Source of the DNA: JAOPZW01 sp034664395
GTDB lineage: Bacteria > Actinomycetota > Thermoleophilia > Solirubrobacterales > Solirubrobacteraceae
DNA: 18,935 nucleotides
Direction of reading: 5' to 3'
NCBI GenBank assembly: GCA_034664395.1
Contig: JAXDHQ010000204.1
Span: 1 to 18,935 of the forward strand
Below the pieces are notes generated by a model that did no database searches, was not told where the DNA came from, and saw nothing but the letters and a program-made list of their open reading frames with translations. Shown in pieces: positions 6,260 through 13,544 of the stretch. Position 1 is the stretch's first letter. The number at the start of each line of letters is the position of its first letter. The translations under genes and the position numbers were made by a program.

Positions 6260-7915
6260 CTACTCGGCCGCCAGCAGCCACCAATACGCCGGCTGGCCGC
6301 CGTCCTCGAGCTCGAGCTCGACCCCGGCCGGGGCCAGGGCGGCGACCGCCTCGGCGTCCAGCGGCGCGCCGTCGCCGGCGATGCAGGTCAGCAGTTCGGC
6401 GTCGGCGGCGAGCGTCCCGAGCACGCGGGCCAGCGTGGGCGCCGCCTCGCCCCACGCGACGATCTCGTCGTCGACGAAGCCGACGGCGTCGCCGGCGTCG
6501 AAGCGCCCGGCGGCGTCGCGTCGCGCCGCCTGCGCGACCGCACCGGTGCGGACGTCGTCCAGCGCCGCGCGCAGCGCCGCCGCGTTGTCGGCCGCGCTCG
6601 CGGACGGGTCGAGGGCGACGGCGGCGGCCGTCAGCCCCGCCTGCTGCGAGCGCGACGCCGCGACGTGCACGACCTTCTCGGCCAGCTCGGCGGCGCGCTC
6701 GGCGGCCATGATCACGTTGGGGCTGTTGGGCAGGACCACGACCTCCTCGGCCGGGACGGCGTGGATGCCCGCCAGCAGCTCGTGGGTCGAGGGGTTCAGC
6801 GTCGCGCCGCCGTCGAGGACGTGGCAGCCCAGCGACGCGTACAGGCGCGCCATCCCGGCGCCGGCGACGACCGCGAGCGCCCCCGAGCGTGCCGCGGCGG
6901 GCGCCGGCGCGGCGCCGTTGCCGGCCAGGCGCGCCCCGCGCTCGGCGACCTGGGCGCGCATGTCCGCCACGTCCAGGCGGGACACCTCGCCGGCGCCGGC
7001 GAACGCCTCGATCGCGCGCTCGGGGTCGTCGGTGTGCACGTGGACCTTCAGCGTGAGCCGGTCGCCGACGACCAGGACCGAGTCGCCGATCTCCTCCAGC
7101 GCGGCGATGAACCGCTGCGCCTCGAGCTCGCGACCGGTGACGGCGAAGTTCGTGCAGTAGCGGAAGGTCGAGGACGCGTGCTCGGGATGGCTGACGCGGG
7201 CCGGCTCGTGGTGGTCGAGCTCGGGCGCGGCCTCGCCGCGCAGCGCCGCCACCACGCCGGCGAAGATCACCGTCACCGCGTAGCCGCCCGCGTCGACGAC
7301 GCCGGCCTCGCGCAGGACTGGCAGCAGGTCGGGGCCGCGCTTGACCGACGCCTCGCCGGCGGCGATCGCGCCCTCGAGCACCTCGGCGAGCACGCGGCTC
7401 TGGACCTCGCCCTCGGCGTCGCGGCCCAGCCGCGGCGCGTCCATGTGCGCCAGCTCGGAGGCGACGTGCGCGGCCATGTCGCGGACCACGGTGAGCATCG
7501 TCCCCTCGGCCGGCGCGCGGACCGACGCGTACGCGCGCTGGGCGGCGCGGGCCATGGCCGCGCCCAGGAGCACCGGGTCGACGAGCTCGCCCGGACGCGA
7601 GATGAGCTCCTCAGCCGCCCCGCGGATGAGCTGGGAGAGGATGACCCCGCTGTTGCCGCGCGCGCCGAGCAGCGCGGCGCGCGCCACGGAGTCGACGATC
7701 TCGTCGCGGCCGATGTCGTCCAGCGGGCGGTCGACGGCGGCCAGGCGGTCGACCTCGTCCAGGCAGGCGCGCAGCGTGAGCGCCATGTTGTCGCCGGTGT
7801 CGCCGTCGGCCACCGGGAAGACGTTGAGGTCGTTGATCTCCTCGCGGCGCGACTCCAGGTGCGCGAGGGCCCCCTCGAGCGCGATGCGGAAGCGGACGAG
7901 GGTCGAGACGGGCAC
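6260..7915 (-). CDS. fakA: FakA/YloV-family DAK2-domain protein (fatty acid kinase catalytic subunit-like)
   Basis: The 551-aa product has the length and layout of FakA/YloV. The N-terminal DAK2 (DhaL) nucleotide-binding domain shows NVFPVADGDTGDNM (31-44), GARGNSGVILSQ (84-95) and EGTM (137-140). The middle domain keeps FRYCTNF with Cys254 and KVHVHTDDP with His292 and His294, matching the Cys/His residues described as metal-binding in Staphylococcus FakA. A DegV-like C-terminal region follows. FakA phosphorylates fatty acids held by FakB for use in phospholipids; no fakB is in the window. The start is GTG 7915, 14 bp after rpmB, with no good ribosome-binding site. Adjacency to rpmB and nearness to recG match the yloV neighbourhood. 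The family is certain; the substrate in this phylum is inferred. Confidence 0.85.
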   Translation of the reverse strand: MPVSTLVRFRIALEGALAHLESRREEINDLNVFPVADGDTGDNMALTLRACLDEVDRLAAVDRPLDDIGRDEIVDSVARAALLGARGNSGVILSQLIRGAAEELISRPGELVDPVLLGAAMARAAQRAYASVRAPAEGTMLTVVRDMAAHVASELAHMDAPRLGRDAEGEVQSRVLAEVLEGAIAAGEASVKRGPDLLPVLREAGVVDAGGYAVTVIFAGVVAALRGEAAPELDHHEPARVSHPEHASSTFRYCTNFAVTGRELEAQRFIAALEEIGDSVLVVGDRLTLKVHVHTDDPERAIEAFAGAGEVSRLDVADMRAQVAERGARLAGNGAAPAPAAARSGALAVVAGAGMARLYASLGCHVLDGGATLNPSTHELLAGIHAVPAEEVVVLPNSPNVIMAAERAAELAEKVVHVAASRSQQAGLTAAAVALDPSASAADNAAALRAALDDVRTGAVAQAARRDAAGRFDAGDAVGFVDDEIVAWGEAAPTLARVLGTLAADAELLTCIAGDGAPLDAEAVAALAPAGVELELEDGGQPAYWWLLAAE

Positions 7916-7929
7916 GCCCGCGGGGGCGG

Positions 7930-8121
7930 CTAGACGGCCTTGGTGACCTTGCCGGCCTTCAGGCAGCGCGTGCACACGTACACGCGCCGGGGGGCGCTGC
8001 CCACGAGGATCCGAACCTTCTGGAGGTTGGGGTCGAAGCGGCGCCGCGTGGCGACCATCGAGTGGCTGCGGCTGTTGCCGAATGCGGGGCCGCGGCCGCA
8101 GGAATGACAGACCTTCGCCAT
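7930..8121 (-). CDS. rpmB: 50S ribosomal protein L28, zinc-binding form
   Basis: This is a 63-aa basic protein of the large ribosomal subunit. It begins MAKVCHSCGRGPAFGNSRSH, a typical L28 N-terminus. Two CxxC pairs (C5/C8 and C50/C53 in VCTRC) would form a zinc ribbon, so it is the C+ form rather than the zinc-free paralogue some actinobacteria induce under zinc limitation. ATG 8121 is chosen over an upstream in-frame codon at 8151 because it matches the L28 start and because TACACT lies 9 nt upstream. It heads the minus-strand unit that continues into the FakA-like gene and is divergent from the kinase gene. Confidence 0.96.
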   Translation of the reverse strand: MAKVCHSCGRGPAFGNSRSHSMVATRRRFDPNLQKVRILVGSAPRRVYVCTRCLKAGKVTKAV

Positions 8122-8130
8122 GGGGGCAGG

Positions 8131-8136
8131 AGTGTA
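8131..8136 (-). promoter_or_regulatory. Putative -10 element (TACACT) of rpmB
   Basis: TACACT on the minus strand ends 9 nt before the rpmB ATG and there is no Shine-Dalgarno sequence in between. The transcript would have a leader of only a few nucleotides. No clear -35 box is seen. Confidence 0.45.
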
Positions 8137-8146
8137 GCGGGCCGAT

Positions 8147-8163
8147 GGCACGGGTAGCGTGCC
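8147..8163. promoter_or_regulatory. Inverted repeat in the rpmB/kinase divergent promoter region
   Basis: GGCACG at 8147-8152 and CGTGCC at 8158-8163 are a perfect 6-bp inverted repeat with a 5-nt spacer. It overlaps the putative -10 (TAGCGT) of the kinase gene inside a 47-bp divergent gap. A protein bound here could act on the kinase promoter and perhaps on rpmB. Confidence 0.35.
8155..8160 (+). promoter_or_regulatory. Putative -10 element (TAGCGT) of the kinase gene
   Basis: TAGCGT ends 8 nt before the ATG at 8169, the spacing of a leaderless transcript. The GGAGG directly touching the ATG (8164-8168) is too close to act as a normal ribosome-binding site. Confidence 0.35.
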
Positions 8164-8168
8164 GGAGG

Positions 8169-9737
8169 ATGCCCGTCAGCGAGGCAAGCATCGCGCTGCC
8201 ACCCAGGTACCGGGTGGTGCGCCACATCGCCAACGGCGGGATGGCCTCGGTGTGGGCCGCCGAGGACGAGCTCCTCGGGAGGTTGGTGGCGGTGAAGGTC
8301 CTGGCCGGAGCGTACGCGGCCGACGATCGCGCCAACCGCCGCTTCCTGCGCGAGGCCCGCGCCGGCGCGCGGCTGAGCGACTGCCGCAACGTCGTCACCG
8401 TCTACGACATCGGCGAGCACGACGACCGGCCGTTCATGGTCATGGAGCACTTCGCCGGCGGTACGGTCGCCGACCGGCTGCGCCGCGGCATGTCGATCCC
8501 ACGCCTGCTGGCGCTGCGCTGGCTGCGCGAGGCCGCGATCGCCCTGGACTGCGCCCACGAGCACAACGTCGTGCACCGCGACGTCAAGCCGGCCAACCTG
8601 CTGCTCGACCAGCGCGGCCGCCTCGCCGTGGGCGACTTCGGCATCGCCACCGTCGCCACCGAGGCGTCGGTGACGCAGACCGGCCAGGTCCTGGGCACGG
8701 CGGCGTACATCTCGCCCGAGCAGGCCCGGGGCGACGCCGCCACCGCGGCCAGCGACCGCTACGCGCTGGCCGTCGTGGCCTTCGAGCTGCTCACCGGCGC
8801 GCGCCCGTTCGCCGGCGACCACCCAGCCGCGCAGGCACGCGCGCACGTCGAGGATGCGGCGCCGCTGGCCAGCGAGGCCGGTCGCGACCTGTCGCCGGCG
8901 GTCGACCGCGTGCTGCAGGCCGCCATGGCCAAGGATCCCGAGCGCCGGCCCGCCAGCGCCGGGCGGCTCGTCGAGGCGCTCGAGGACGCCCTCGAGGACG
9001 GCCGCTTCGAGGTCGACCCCGCGCCGACCGCGACCACGGTCGCCGCGCCGCGGCCCGTGGCGCGCCCCGCCATCGCGGCCGGAGGCCCGAGCCACCCGAC
9101 CACGGGGCGCGTCGCCGCCGTCGGCGCCCCCGCCCCGCGCCGGCGCCTGTCCGTCGTGGGCGCGCTGCTCGCGCTCGTGCTCGTGGCGGGCGCCGCGATC
9201 GCCATCGCCGCCGGGACCGGCACCGGGCAGCGCTCGGCGCGCAGCTCGACGGCCGCGGCCGCGCCGCCGCCCAAGGTCAAGCCGAAGACGACGGCAGCGA
9301 AGCCCAAGCCGGCGACGACGTCCCAGCCGGCGGCGACGGCCACCCCGTCGACGGCGTCGACGCCCGCGGCCAGCGCCACCACCGACGACCCCGTCGCGCT
9401 CAACGACCAGGGCTTCGCGCTCCTGCAGCAGAGCCTGGCCGGCCAGGCCGTGCCGTTGCTGCAGCGCTCGGTCGACGCCTTCCGCCAGCAGGGCGCCACG
9501 AGCCGGATCGACTACGCCTACGCGCTGTACAACCTCGGCAACGCCCTGCGTCTGACCGGCCGTCCCGACCAGGCGATCCCGCTCCTGCAGGAGCGCCTGC
9601 GCGTCAGCGACTACAAACGCGGCGTCGTCCGGCGCGAGCTGGCGCTGTCCATGCAGCAGTCGGGACAGGCGCCCGCCGGCGCCGGCGGCGGCCAGGGCGG
9701 CCGCGACCACGGCCACCAGGGCGACGGCGGCGACTGA
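8169..9737 (+). CDS. Membrane Ser/Thr protein kinase (PknB-like) with external TPR-like domain
   Basis: The 522-aa protein has an N-terminal Hanks-type kinase domain (about 14-280). Motifs seen are glycine loop ANGGMASVW (21-29), VAVK with Lys43, an alpha-C Glu near 62, HRDVKPAN (136-143), DFG (156-158) and SPE (182-184). All catalytic residues are present, so it should be active. A single membrane helix lies at about 328-349 after an Arg-rich stretch. A Pro/Ala/Thr/Lys-rich linker (360-405) follows, then a helical region (405-505) with ALYNLGNALRLTGRPDQAIPLLQ, which looks like TPR. The tail is Gly/His/Asp-rich. Kinase inside and TPR outside is the expected topology. Usual PknB proteins carry PASTA repeats outside, which are absent here. 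ATG 8169 is chosen from the -10 spacing; ATG 8145 is possible. Confidence 0.9.
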   Translation: MPVSEASIALPPRYRVVRHIANGGMASVWAAEDELLGRLVAVKVLAGAYAADDRANRRFLREARAGARLSDCRNVVTVYDIGEHDDRPFMVMEHFAGGTVADRLRRGMSIPRLLALRWLREAAIALDCAHEHNVVHRDVKPANLLLDQRGRLAVGDFGIATVATEASVTQTGQVLGTAAYISPEQARGDAATAASDRYALAVVAFELLTGARPFAGDHPAAQARAHVEDAAPLASEAGRDLSPAVDRVLQAAMAKDPERRPASAGRLVEALEDALEDGRFEVDPAPTATTVAAPRPVARPAIAAGGPSHPTTGRVAAVGAPAPRRRLSVVGALLALVLVAGAAIAIAAGTGTGQRSARSSTAAAAPPPKVKPKTTAAKPKPATTSQPAATATPSTASTPAASATTDDPVALNDQGFALLQQSLAGQAVPLLQRSVDAFRQQGATSRIDYAYALYNLGNALRLTGRPDQAIPLLQERLRVSDYKRGVVRRELALSMQQSGQAPAGAGGGQGGRDHGHQGDGGD

Positions 9738-9740
9738 GCC

Positions 9741-10052
9741 TCAGCGCGGCTCGCGCTCGCGGGCGGGGACCCGCTCGGGCGGATGCTGCGGACGGCGCGC
9801 CGGGCGCGGAAGCGCATCGGCCAGCCGGCCTCCGTCGCGCAGGCGCACGGCGCTGGGATCGGCGTCGGGGAGCGGCAGGCCGCCGCCCGGCCTCGAGGGC
9901 CCCGGCTCGGCCGGGTCGTCGTCGCCGCCCGGCCACCAGCCGCGCCAGTCCGGGCGGCTCTCGTCGTCGAGCAGGAGCGCCCAGACCAGGGCGGCCATGC
10001 CGATCACGTGGACGAGCACGGTGAGCGCAAGGGCGAGCACCTCCTTGGTCAC
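9741..10052 (-). CDS. Unrecognised 103-aa single-pass membrane protein
   Basis: I do not recognise this protein. Residues about 5-28 (VLALALTVLVHVIGMAALVW) form one membrane helix. An acidic, Trp-rich stretch follows (DDESRPDWRGWWPGGDDDP), and the rest is Pro/Arg-rich and probably disordered. The most likely start is GTG 10052: TACGCT lies 7 nt upstream, and the reading frame before it is poor in features. A TTG at 10085 would extend it. It converges on the kinase gene with only 3 bp between the stop codons. A clear membrane segment in a long frame between known genes argues that it is real, but the compositional bias of the tail lowers confidence. Confidence 0.6.
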   Translation of the reverse strand: MTKEVLALALTVLVHVIGMAALVWALLLDDESRPDWRGWWPGGDDDPAEPGPSRPGGGLPLPDADPSAVRLRDGGRLADALPRPARRPQHPPERVPAREREPR

Positions 10053-10059
10053 ATCCCGA

Positions 10060-10065
10060 AGCGTA
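10060..10065 (-). promoter_or_regulatory. Putative -10 element (TACGCT) of the 103-aa membrane protein gene
   Basis: TACGCT on the minus strand ends 7 nt before GTG 10052. A TTGTTC box lies at 10085-10080, but the 14-bp spacer is shorter than usual. Confidence 0.3.
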
Positions 10066-10088
10066 CCCCCACCGCGGACGAACAAGCC

Positions 10089-10108
10089 AGGCCCGGCGGG
10101 ACCGGCCT
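10089..10108 (-). terminator. Possible terminator of the riboflavin operon
   Basis: On the minus strand AGGCCGG, beginning in the ribH stop codon, can pair with CC(G)GGCCT across a short TCCCG loop, with one bulged base. The next bases read GGCTTGTT, a weakly T-rich tail. It sits exactly at the end of the operon. Confidence 0.4.
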
Positions 10109-10526
10109 ACAGCCGGGTGCGCAGGCGGGCGAGCGTCAGCACGGCCTCGGCCGCGTGCCGGCCCGAGTCGCGCTTGTCGCCCCCCGAGCGCGCCAGGGCC
10201 TGCTCCATCGTGTCGACCGTCAGGACCCCGAACGAGCACGGGACGCCGGTGGCGAGCTGCACGTCCTGGATGCCGCGGGCGGCCTCGGCACAGACGTAGT
10301 CGTAGTGATCGGTCTCGCCGCGGATCACCGCCCCCAGGCAGGCGACGCCGTCGTAGCGGCCGGTCTCCGCGACGTACTTGGCCAGCAGCGGCAGCTCGAA
10401 CGCGCCCGGGACCTCGTAGACGTCGGCCTCCCCCGCGTCGGCCTCGGCGAACGCTCCCTGCGCCCCGGCGATCAGGCGCGCCGCGAGATCCTCGTAGAAG
10501 ACCGCCACGGCGATGGCGAACCTCAC
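10107..10526 (-). CDS. ribH: 6,7-dimethyl-8-ribityllumazine synthase
   Basis: RibH condenses 5-amino-6-ribitylaminouracil with 3,4-dihydroxy-2-butanone 4-phosphate, the next-to-last step of riboflavin synthesis. The 139-aa length is slightly short but normal for the core fold. Motifs are VPGAFELP (39-46), GAVIRGETDHYDYV (65-78) with the catalytic His at 74, and VPCSFGVLTVDTMEQALAR (95-113). The start is GTG 10526, which overlaps the ribBA stop as GTGA. A purine-rich stretch (GGAGGAG, GGAGAG) precedes it. The long open frame upstream in the same phase is a shadow of ribBA. It is the last gene of ribD-ribE-ribBA-ribH, and its product uses the RibBA product directly. Confidence 0.96.
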   Translation of the reverse strand: MRFAIAVAVFYEDLAARLIAGAQGAFAEADAGEADVYEVPGAFELPLLAKYVAETGRYDGVACLGAVIRGETDHYDYVCAEAARGIQDVQLATGVPCSFGVLTVDTMEQALARSGGDKRDSGRHAAEAVLTLARLRTRL

Positions 10527-11815
10527 CGCTCGCTCTCCTCCCACCCCTCCTCCTCGGCGAGGCGCTCGCGATGGCGCATCTCCTCGTCGAGGTTGAGGCC
10601 CTGGTGGTGCAGCGCATGGCCCATCCGCTCGGCCTTGGCGCGGAGGTAGGCCTCGTTGTGGGGATTGGGCGTGTGCGTGAGCGGGACCTGCTCGCTGACG
10701 CTCAGCCCGTAGCCCTGCAGGCCGTGGATCTTCTTGGGGTTGTTGGTGAGGATCCGGATCGAGGTGAGCCCGAGGTCGGTGAGGATCTGGGCGCCGATCC
10801 CGTAGTCGCGCAGATCGGCGGGCAGGCCGAGCTCGAGGTTGGCGTCGACGGTGTCCATGCCCTGCTCCTGGAGCTTGTAGGCGCGCAGCTTGTTGAGCAG
10901 GCCGATGCCGCGCCCTTCCTGGGCCAGGTACAGCAGGACCCCGCGCCCCTCCTCCTCGATCTTGGCCAGCGCCGACTCGAGCTGCTCGCCGCAGTCGCAG
11001 CGCAGCGAGTGGAAGACGTCGCCGGTCAGGCACTCGGAGTGGACGCGCACGAGCACGTCCTCGAGGCCGCTGACCTCGCCCTTGACCAGCGCGACGTGGT
11101 GCTTGTCGTCGAGCGTCGAGCGGTAGCCGACGGCCTCGAAGTCGCCGAAGGTGGTCGGCAGGCGCGTGGAGACGACCCGCTCTACGAGCTTGTCGTTGCG
11201 CCGCCGGTAGGCGATCAGGTCGGCGATCGTGACCATCTTCTGGCGGTGCTTGTGGCAGTAGGCGCGCAGGTCGCCGATGCGCGCCATCGACCCGTCCTCG
11301 TTCATGACCTCGCAGATCACGCCGGCGGGGGCGCAGCCGGCCAAGCGCGCGAGGTCGATCGACGCCTCGGTGTGGCCGGTGCGCTCCAGGACGCCGCCGG
11401 GACGGCCCTTGAGCGGGTTGACGTGGCCGCCCTTGACGATGTCGTCGGGCCCCTTGGCCGGGTCGACGGCCACGCGGATCGTGTGCGCGCGGTCGGCCGC
11501 GCTGATGCCGGTCGTCACGCCCTCGCGCGCCTCGATCGTGACCGTGAACGGCGTCTGATGGGCGGTCTCGTTCTTCGCCGACATGAGCTCGAGCCCGAGC
11601 TCCTCGCAGCGGTCAGGGCTCAGCGCCAGGCAGATCCAGCCGCGGGCGTGCGTGGCCATGAAGTTGATGTCGTCGGCCGTGACGAGCTCGGCCGCCATGA
11701 CGAGGTCGCCCTCGTTCTCGCGGTCCTCGTCGTCGACGACGACGACCATCCGGCCCGCGGCGATCTCCTCCAGCGCCTCCTCCACGGTGGCGAACTGCGC
11801 GGTCTGCGTGCTCAC
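10523..11815 (-). CDS. ribBA: Bifunctional 3,4-dihydroxy-2-butanone 4-phosphate synthase / GTP cyclohydrolase II
   Basis: This 430-aa fusion makes both starting materials of riboflavin. The N-terminal RibB half (about 8-205) converts ribulose 5-phosphate; it has DDEDRENEGDL (28-38), with the metal-binding acidic residues, and GGVLERTGHTEASIDL (140-155). The C-terminal RibA half (about 210-405) opens GTP. It carries RVHSECLTGD and RCDCG, giving the zinc ligands Cys262, Cys273 and Cys275, then QEGRGIGLLNKL (299-310). Both halves keep their key residues. After residue 405 there is a charged tail rich in Glu and Arg. The start is GTG 11815, overlapping ribE as GTGA; the stop overlaps ribH the same way. 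Confidence 0.97.
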   Translation of the reverse strand: MSTQTAQFATVEEALEEIAAGRMVVVVDDEDRENEGDLVMAAELVTADDINFMATHARGWICLALSPDRCEELGLELMSAKNETAHQTPFTVTIEAREGVTTGISAADRAHTIRVAVDPAKGPDDIVKGGHVNPLKGRPGGVLERTGHTEASIDLARLAGCAPAGVICEVMNEDGSMARIGDLRAYCHKHRQKMVTIADLIAYRRRNDKLVERVVSTRLPTTFGDFEAVGYRSTLDDKHHVALVKGEVSGLEDVLVRVHSECLTGDVFHSLRCDCGEQLESALAKIEEEGRGVLLYLAQEGRGIGLLNKLRAYKLQEQGMDTVDANLELGLPADLRDYGIGAQILTDLGLTSIRILTNNPKKIHGLQGYGLSVSEQVPLTHTPNPHNEAYLRAKAERMGHALHHQGLNLDEEMRHRERLAEEEGWEESER

Positions 11816-12399
11816 GCTCGGGTCACCAGCTTCTCCACATATTTGGCCAGGATGTCCACCTCAAGGTTGACAGGCGTCCCCGCGGCGGCGTCGCCCAGGT
11901 TGGTGCGCCGCAGCGTCTCGGGGATGAGCGAGACGTCGAAGCTGACGTCGTCGACGCGCGAGACCGTGAGCGACACGCCGTCGACGGCGATCGACCCCTT
12001 CTCGACCACGTAGCGCAGCAGGTCGGGCTCCGCCTCGATCGTGACGACGCGGGCGAAGCCGTCCTCGCGCGCGGCGCGAACGGCGCCGACCCCGTCGACG
12101 TGCCCCTGCACGATGTGGCCGCCGAGCCGGCCGTGGGCGGCGAGCGCGAGCTCGAGGTTCACGCGCGTTCCCTGGCGGACCTCGGCCAGCGACGAGCGGC
12201 GCAGCGTCTCCTGCATCACGTCGGCTCCGAAGCGCTCGTCGTCGACGTCCGTCGCGGTCAGGCAGACGCCGTTGACCGCGACCGAGTCACCCTCGGACAG
12301 CTCGCGCGCCAGCGGCGAGGAGATCGCCAGCCGCACGCCATCCGCCGTGGCGTCCACCCCGGCCACCGTCCCGAGGTCGGCGACGAGCCCCGTGAACAC
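11812..12399 (-). CDS. ribE: Riboflavin synthase, alpha subunit
   Basis: This enzyme dismutates two molecules of 6,7-dimethyl-8-ribityllumazine into riboflavin and the pyrimidine that RibH reuses. The 195-aa protein starts MFTGLV, the invariant N-terminus of the family. It consists of two similar barrels: GDSVAVNGVCLT (37-48) in the first and GSIAVDGVSLTV (135-146) in the second, with GGHIVQGHVD (94-103) between them. The start is GTG 12399, 3 bp after the ribD stop. The 3' end overlaps ribBA by 4 bp. The name ribC is used for the same enzyme in E. coli. Confidence 0.96.
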   Translation of the reverse strand: MFTGLVADLGTVAGVDATADGVRLAISSPLARELSEGDSVAVNGVCLTATDVDDERFGADVMQETLRRSSLAEVRQGTRVNLELALAAHGRLGGHIVQGHVDGVGAVRAAREDGFARVVTIEAEPDLLRYVVEKGSIAVDGVSLTVSRVDDVSFDVSLIPETLRRTNLGDAAAGTPVNLEVDILAKYVEKLVTRA

Positions 12400-12402
12400 G
12401 GC

Positions 12403-13527
12403 TTACCACTCCCGTAGGCGAGCCGAGAGGAGGACGTCGCCGGCGACGGAGTCGCACTCGAGCGTCAGCGCGCGCAGGGCGTCGGAGATCGCCTCGACGC
12501 CCTCGCCCTCGAGCGGGTCGCGGGCCGAGCGTCCGCCCAGCAGGAGCGGGGCGATGAACAGGCGCAGCTCGTCGATCTCGCCGGCGTCCAGGAACGCGCC
12601 GGCCAGGTGCGGGCCGCCCTCGAGCAGGACCGAGGTCACGGCCGGGTCGCGGGAGCCGAGCTGGTCGAGGGCCGAGCGCACGCGGGCGGGCTCGTGCTCG
12701 CCGGTGGCGACGATCACCTCGGCGCCGGCCATCTCCAGGGCGTCGGTGTGCGAGCGCGGCGCCGCGCGCGACACGACGACCACGAGCGGGACCTCGGGCG
12801 CGTCGGCGACCAGCCGCGAGTCCAGCGGCAGGCGGCCGGTGGAGTCGAAGACCACGCGCAGCGGCTGGTGGTGGACGCCGGGGATGCGCGCCGTGAGCTG
12901 GGGGTCGTCGGCGAGCGCCGTGCCGATGCCGACGGCGACGGCGTCGCACATCGCGCGCCAGTGGTGGGCGGTGACACGGCTCTGCTCGGTCGAGATCCAC
13001 TTCGAGTCGCCGGTCTTGGTCGCCACCTTGCCGTCGAGGCTCATGGCCGACTTGAACAGCACCCACGGGCGCCCGCTGCGGGCGTGCTTGCGGAAGGGCT
13101 GGTTCTGAAGACGAGCGCGGGCGGACAGCTCGCCGCCGGCGAGGTCGACCTGCACGCCCTCGTCGCGCAGGATCCCCAGGCCGCGGCCGGACGCCTTCTC
13201 GGTCGGGTCCTCGCTGGCCACGACCACGCGGCCGATGCCGGCCTCGAGGATCGACTCGGTGCACGGCGGCTGCTTGCCGGTGTGGCAGCAGGGCTCCAGG
13301 GAGACGTACAGCGTGGCGCCGTGCAGGTCGGCGTCGCCGCACGCGGCGATGGCGTCGACCTCGGCGTGCGGGCCGCCGTACTCCTGGTGCCAGCCCTCGC
13401 CGATCACCCGATCGTCGAGGACGATCACCGCCCCCACGGCCGGATTCGGGCTCACCCGACCCACGCCGCGCTCGGCGAGCTCGATGGCTCGCGACAGGTG
13501 GGCGTGGTCGGTCTCGGTGCGCTGCAC
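12403..13527 (-). CDS. ribD: Bifunctional riboflavin deaminase/reductase
   Basis: RibD deaminates the pyrimidine intermediate released from GTP and then reduces its ribosyl side chain. The 374-aa product has a cytidine-deaminase-type N-terminal domain with zinc motif HAEV (His54, Glu56) and EPCCHTGKQPPC (Cys80 and Cys89). SPNPAVGAVIV at about residues 26-36 is conserved. The reductase domain has FKSAMSLDGKVATKTGDSKW, GIGTALADDPQLTAR and LLEGGPHLAGAFLDAG. The start is taken as GTG 13527: the homologous region begins just after it, and TACACT lies 11 nt upstream. ATG 13584 would add 19 residues. It is the first gene of the four-gene riboflavin operon. Confidence 0.95.
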   Translation of the reverse strand: MQRTETDHAHLSRAIELAERGVGRVSPNPAVGAVIVLDDRVIGEGWHQEYGGPHAEVDAIAACGDADLHGATLYVSLEPCCHTGKQPPCTESILEAGIGRVVVASEDPTEKASGRGLGILRDEGVQVDLAGGELSARARLQNQPFRKHARSGRPWVLFKSAMSLDGKVATKTGDSKWISTEQSRVTAHHWRAMCDAVAVGIGTALADDPQLTARIPGVHHQPLRVVFDSTGRLPLDSRLVADAPEVPLVVVVSRAAPRSHTDALEMAGAEVIVATGEHEPARVRSALDQLGSRDPAVTSVLLEGGPHLAGAFLDAGEIDELRLFIAPLLLGGRSARDPLEGEGVEAISDALRALTLECDSVAGDVLLSARLREW

Positions 13528-13538
13528 GGTGTCGCGCC

Positions 13539-13544
13539 AGTGTA
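13539..13544 (-). promoter_or_regulatory. Putative -10 element (TACACT) of the riboflavin operon
   Basis: TACACT on the minus strand lies 11 nt before GTG 13527. It is the same hexamer as at rpmB. The 64 bp between ribD and the upstream stop codon are far too short for, and show no trace of, an FMN riboswitch. Confidence 0.4.

Noticed and set aside
9673..9688. 16-bp perfect palindrome CCGCCGGCGCCGGCGG near the kinase 3' end
   Set aside because: It encodes Ala/Gly residues of the low-complexity tail and has no loop. It is more likely a by-product of GC-rich codons than a terminator.
9734..9744. CTGAGCCTCAG inverted repeat holding both convergent stop codons
   Set aside because: Two TGA stops on opposite strands close together automatically give such a short mirror. 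It is too small to be a terminator by itself.
10527..11033. N-terminal extension of ribH in the same open frame
   Set aside because: The extension is an antisense-like Arg/Pro-rich shadow of ribBA. Lumazine synthase homology begins at GTG 10526, which has a GTGA overlap with ribBA.
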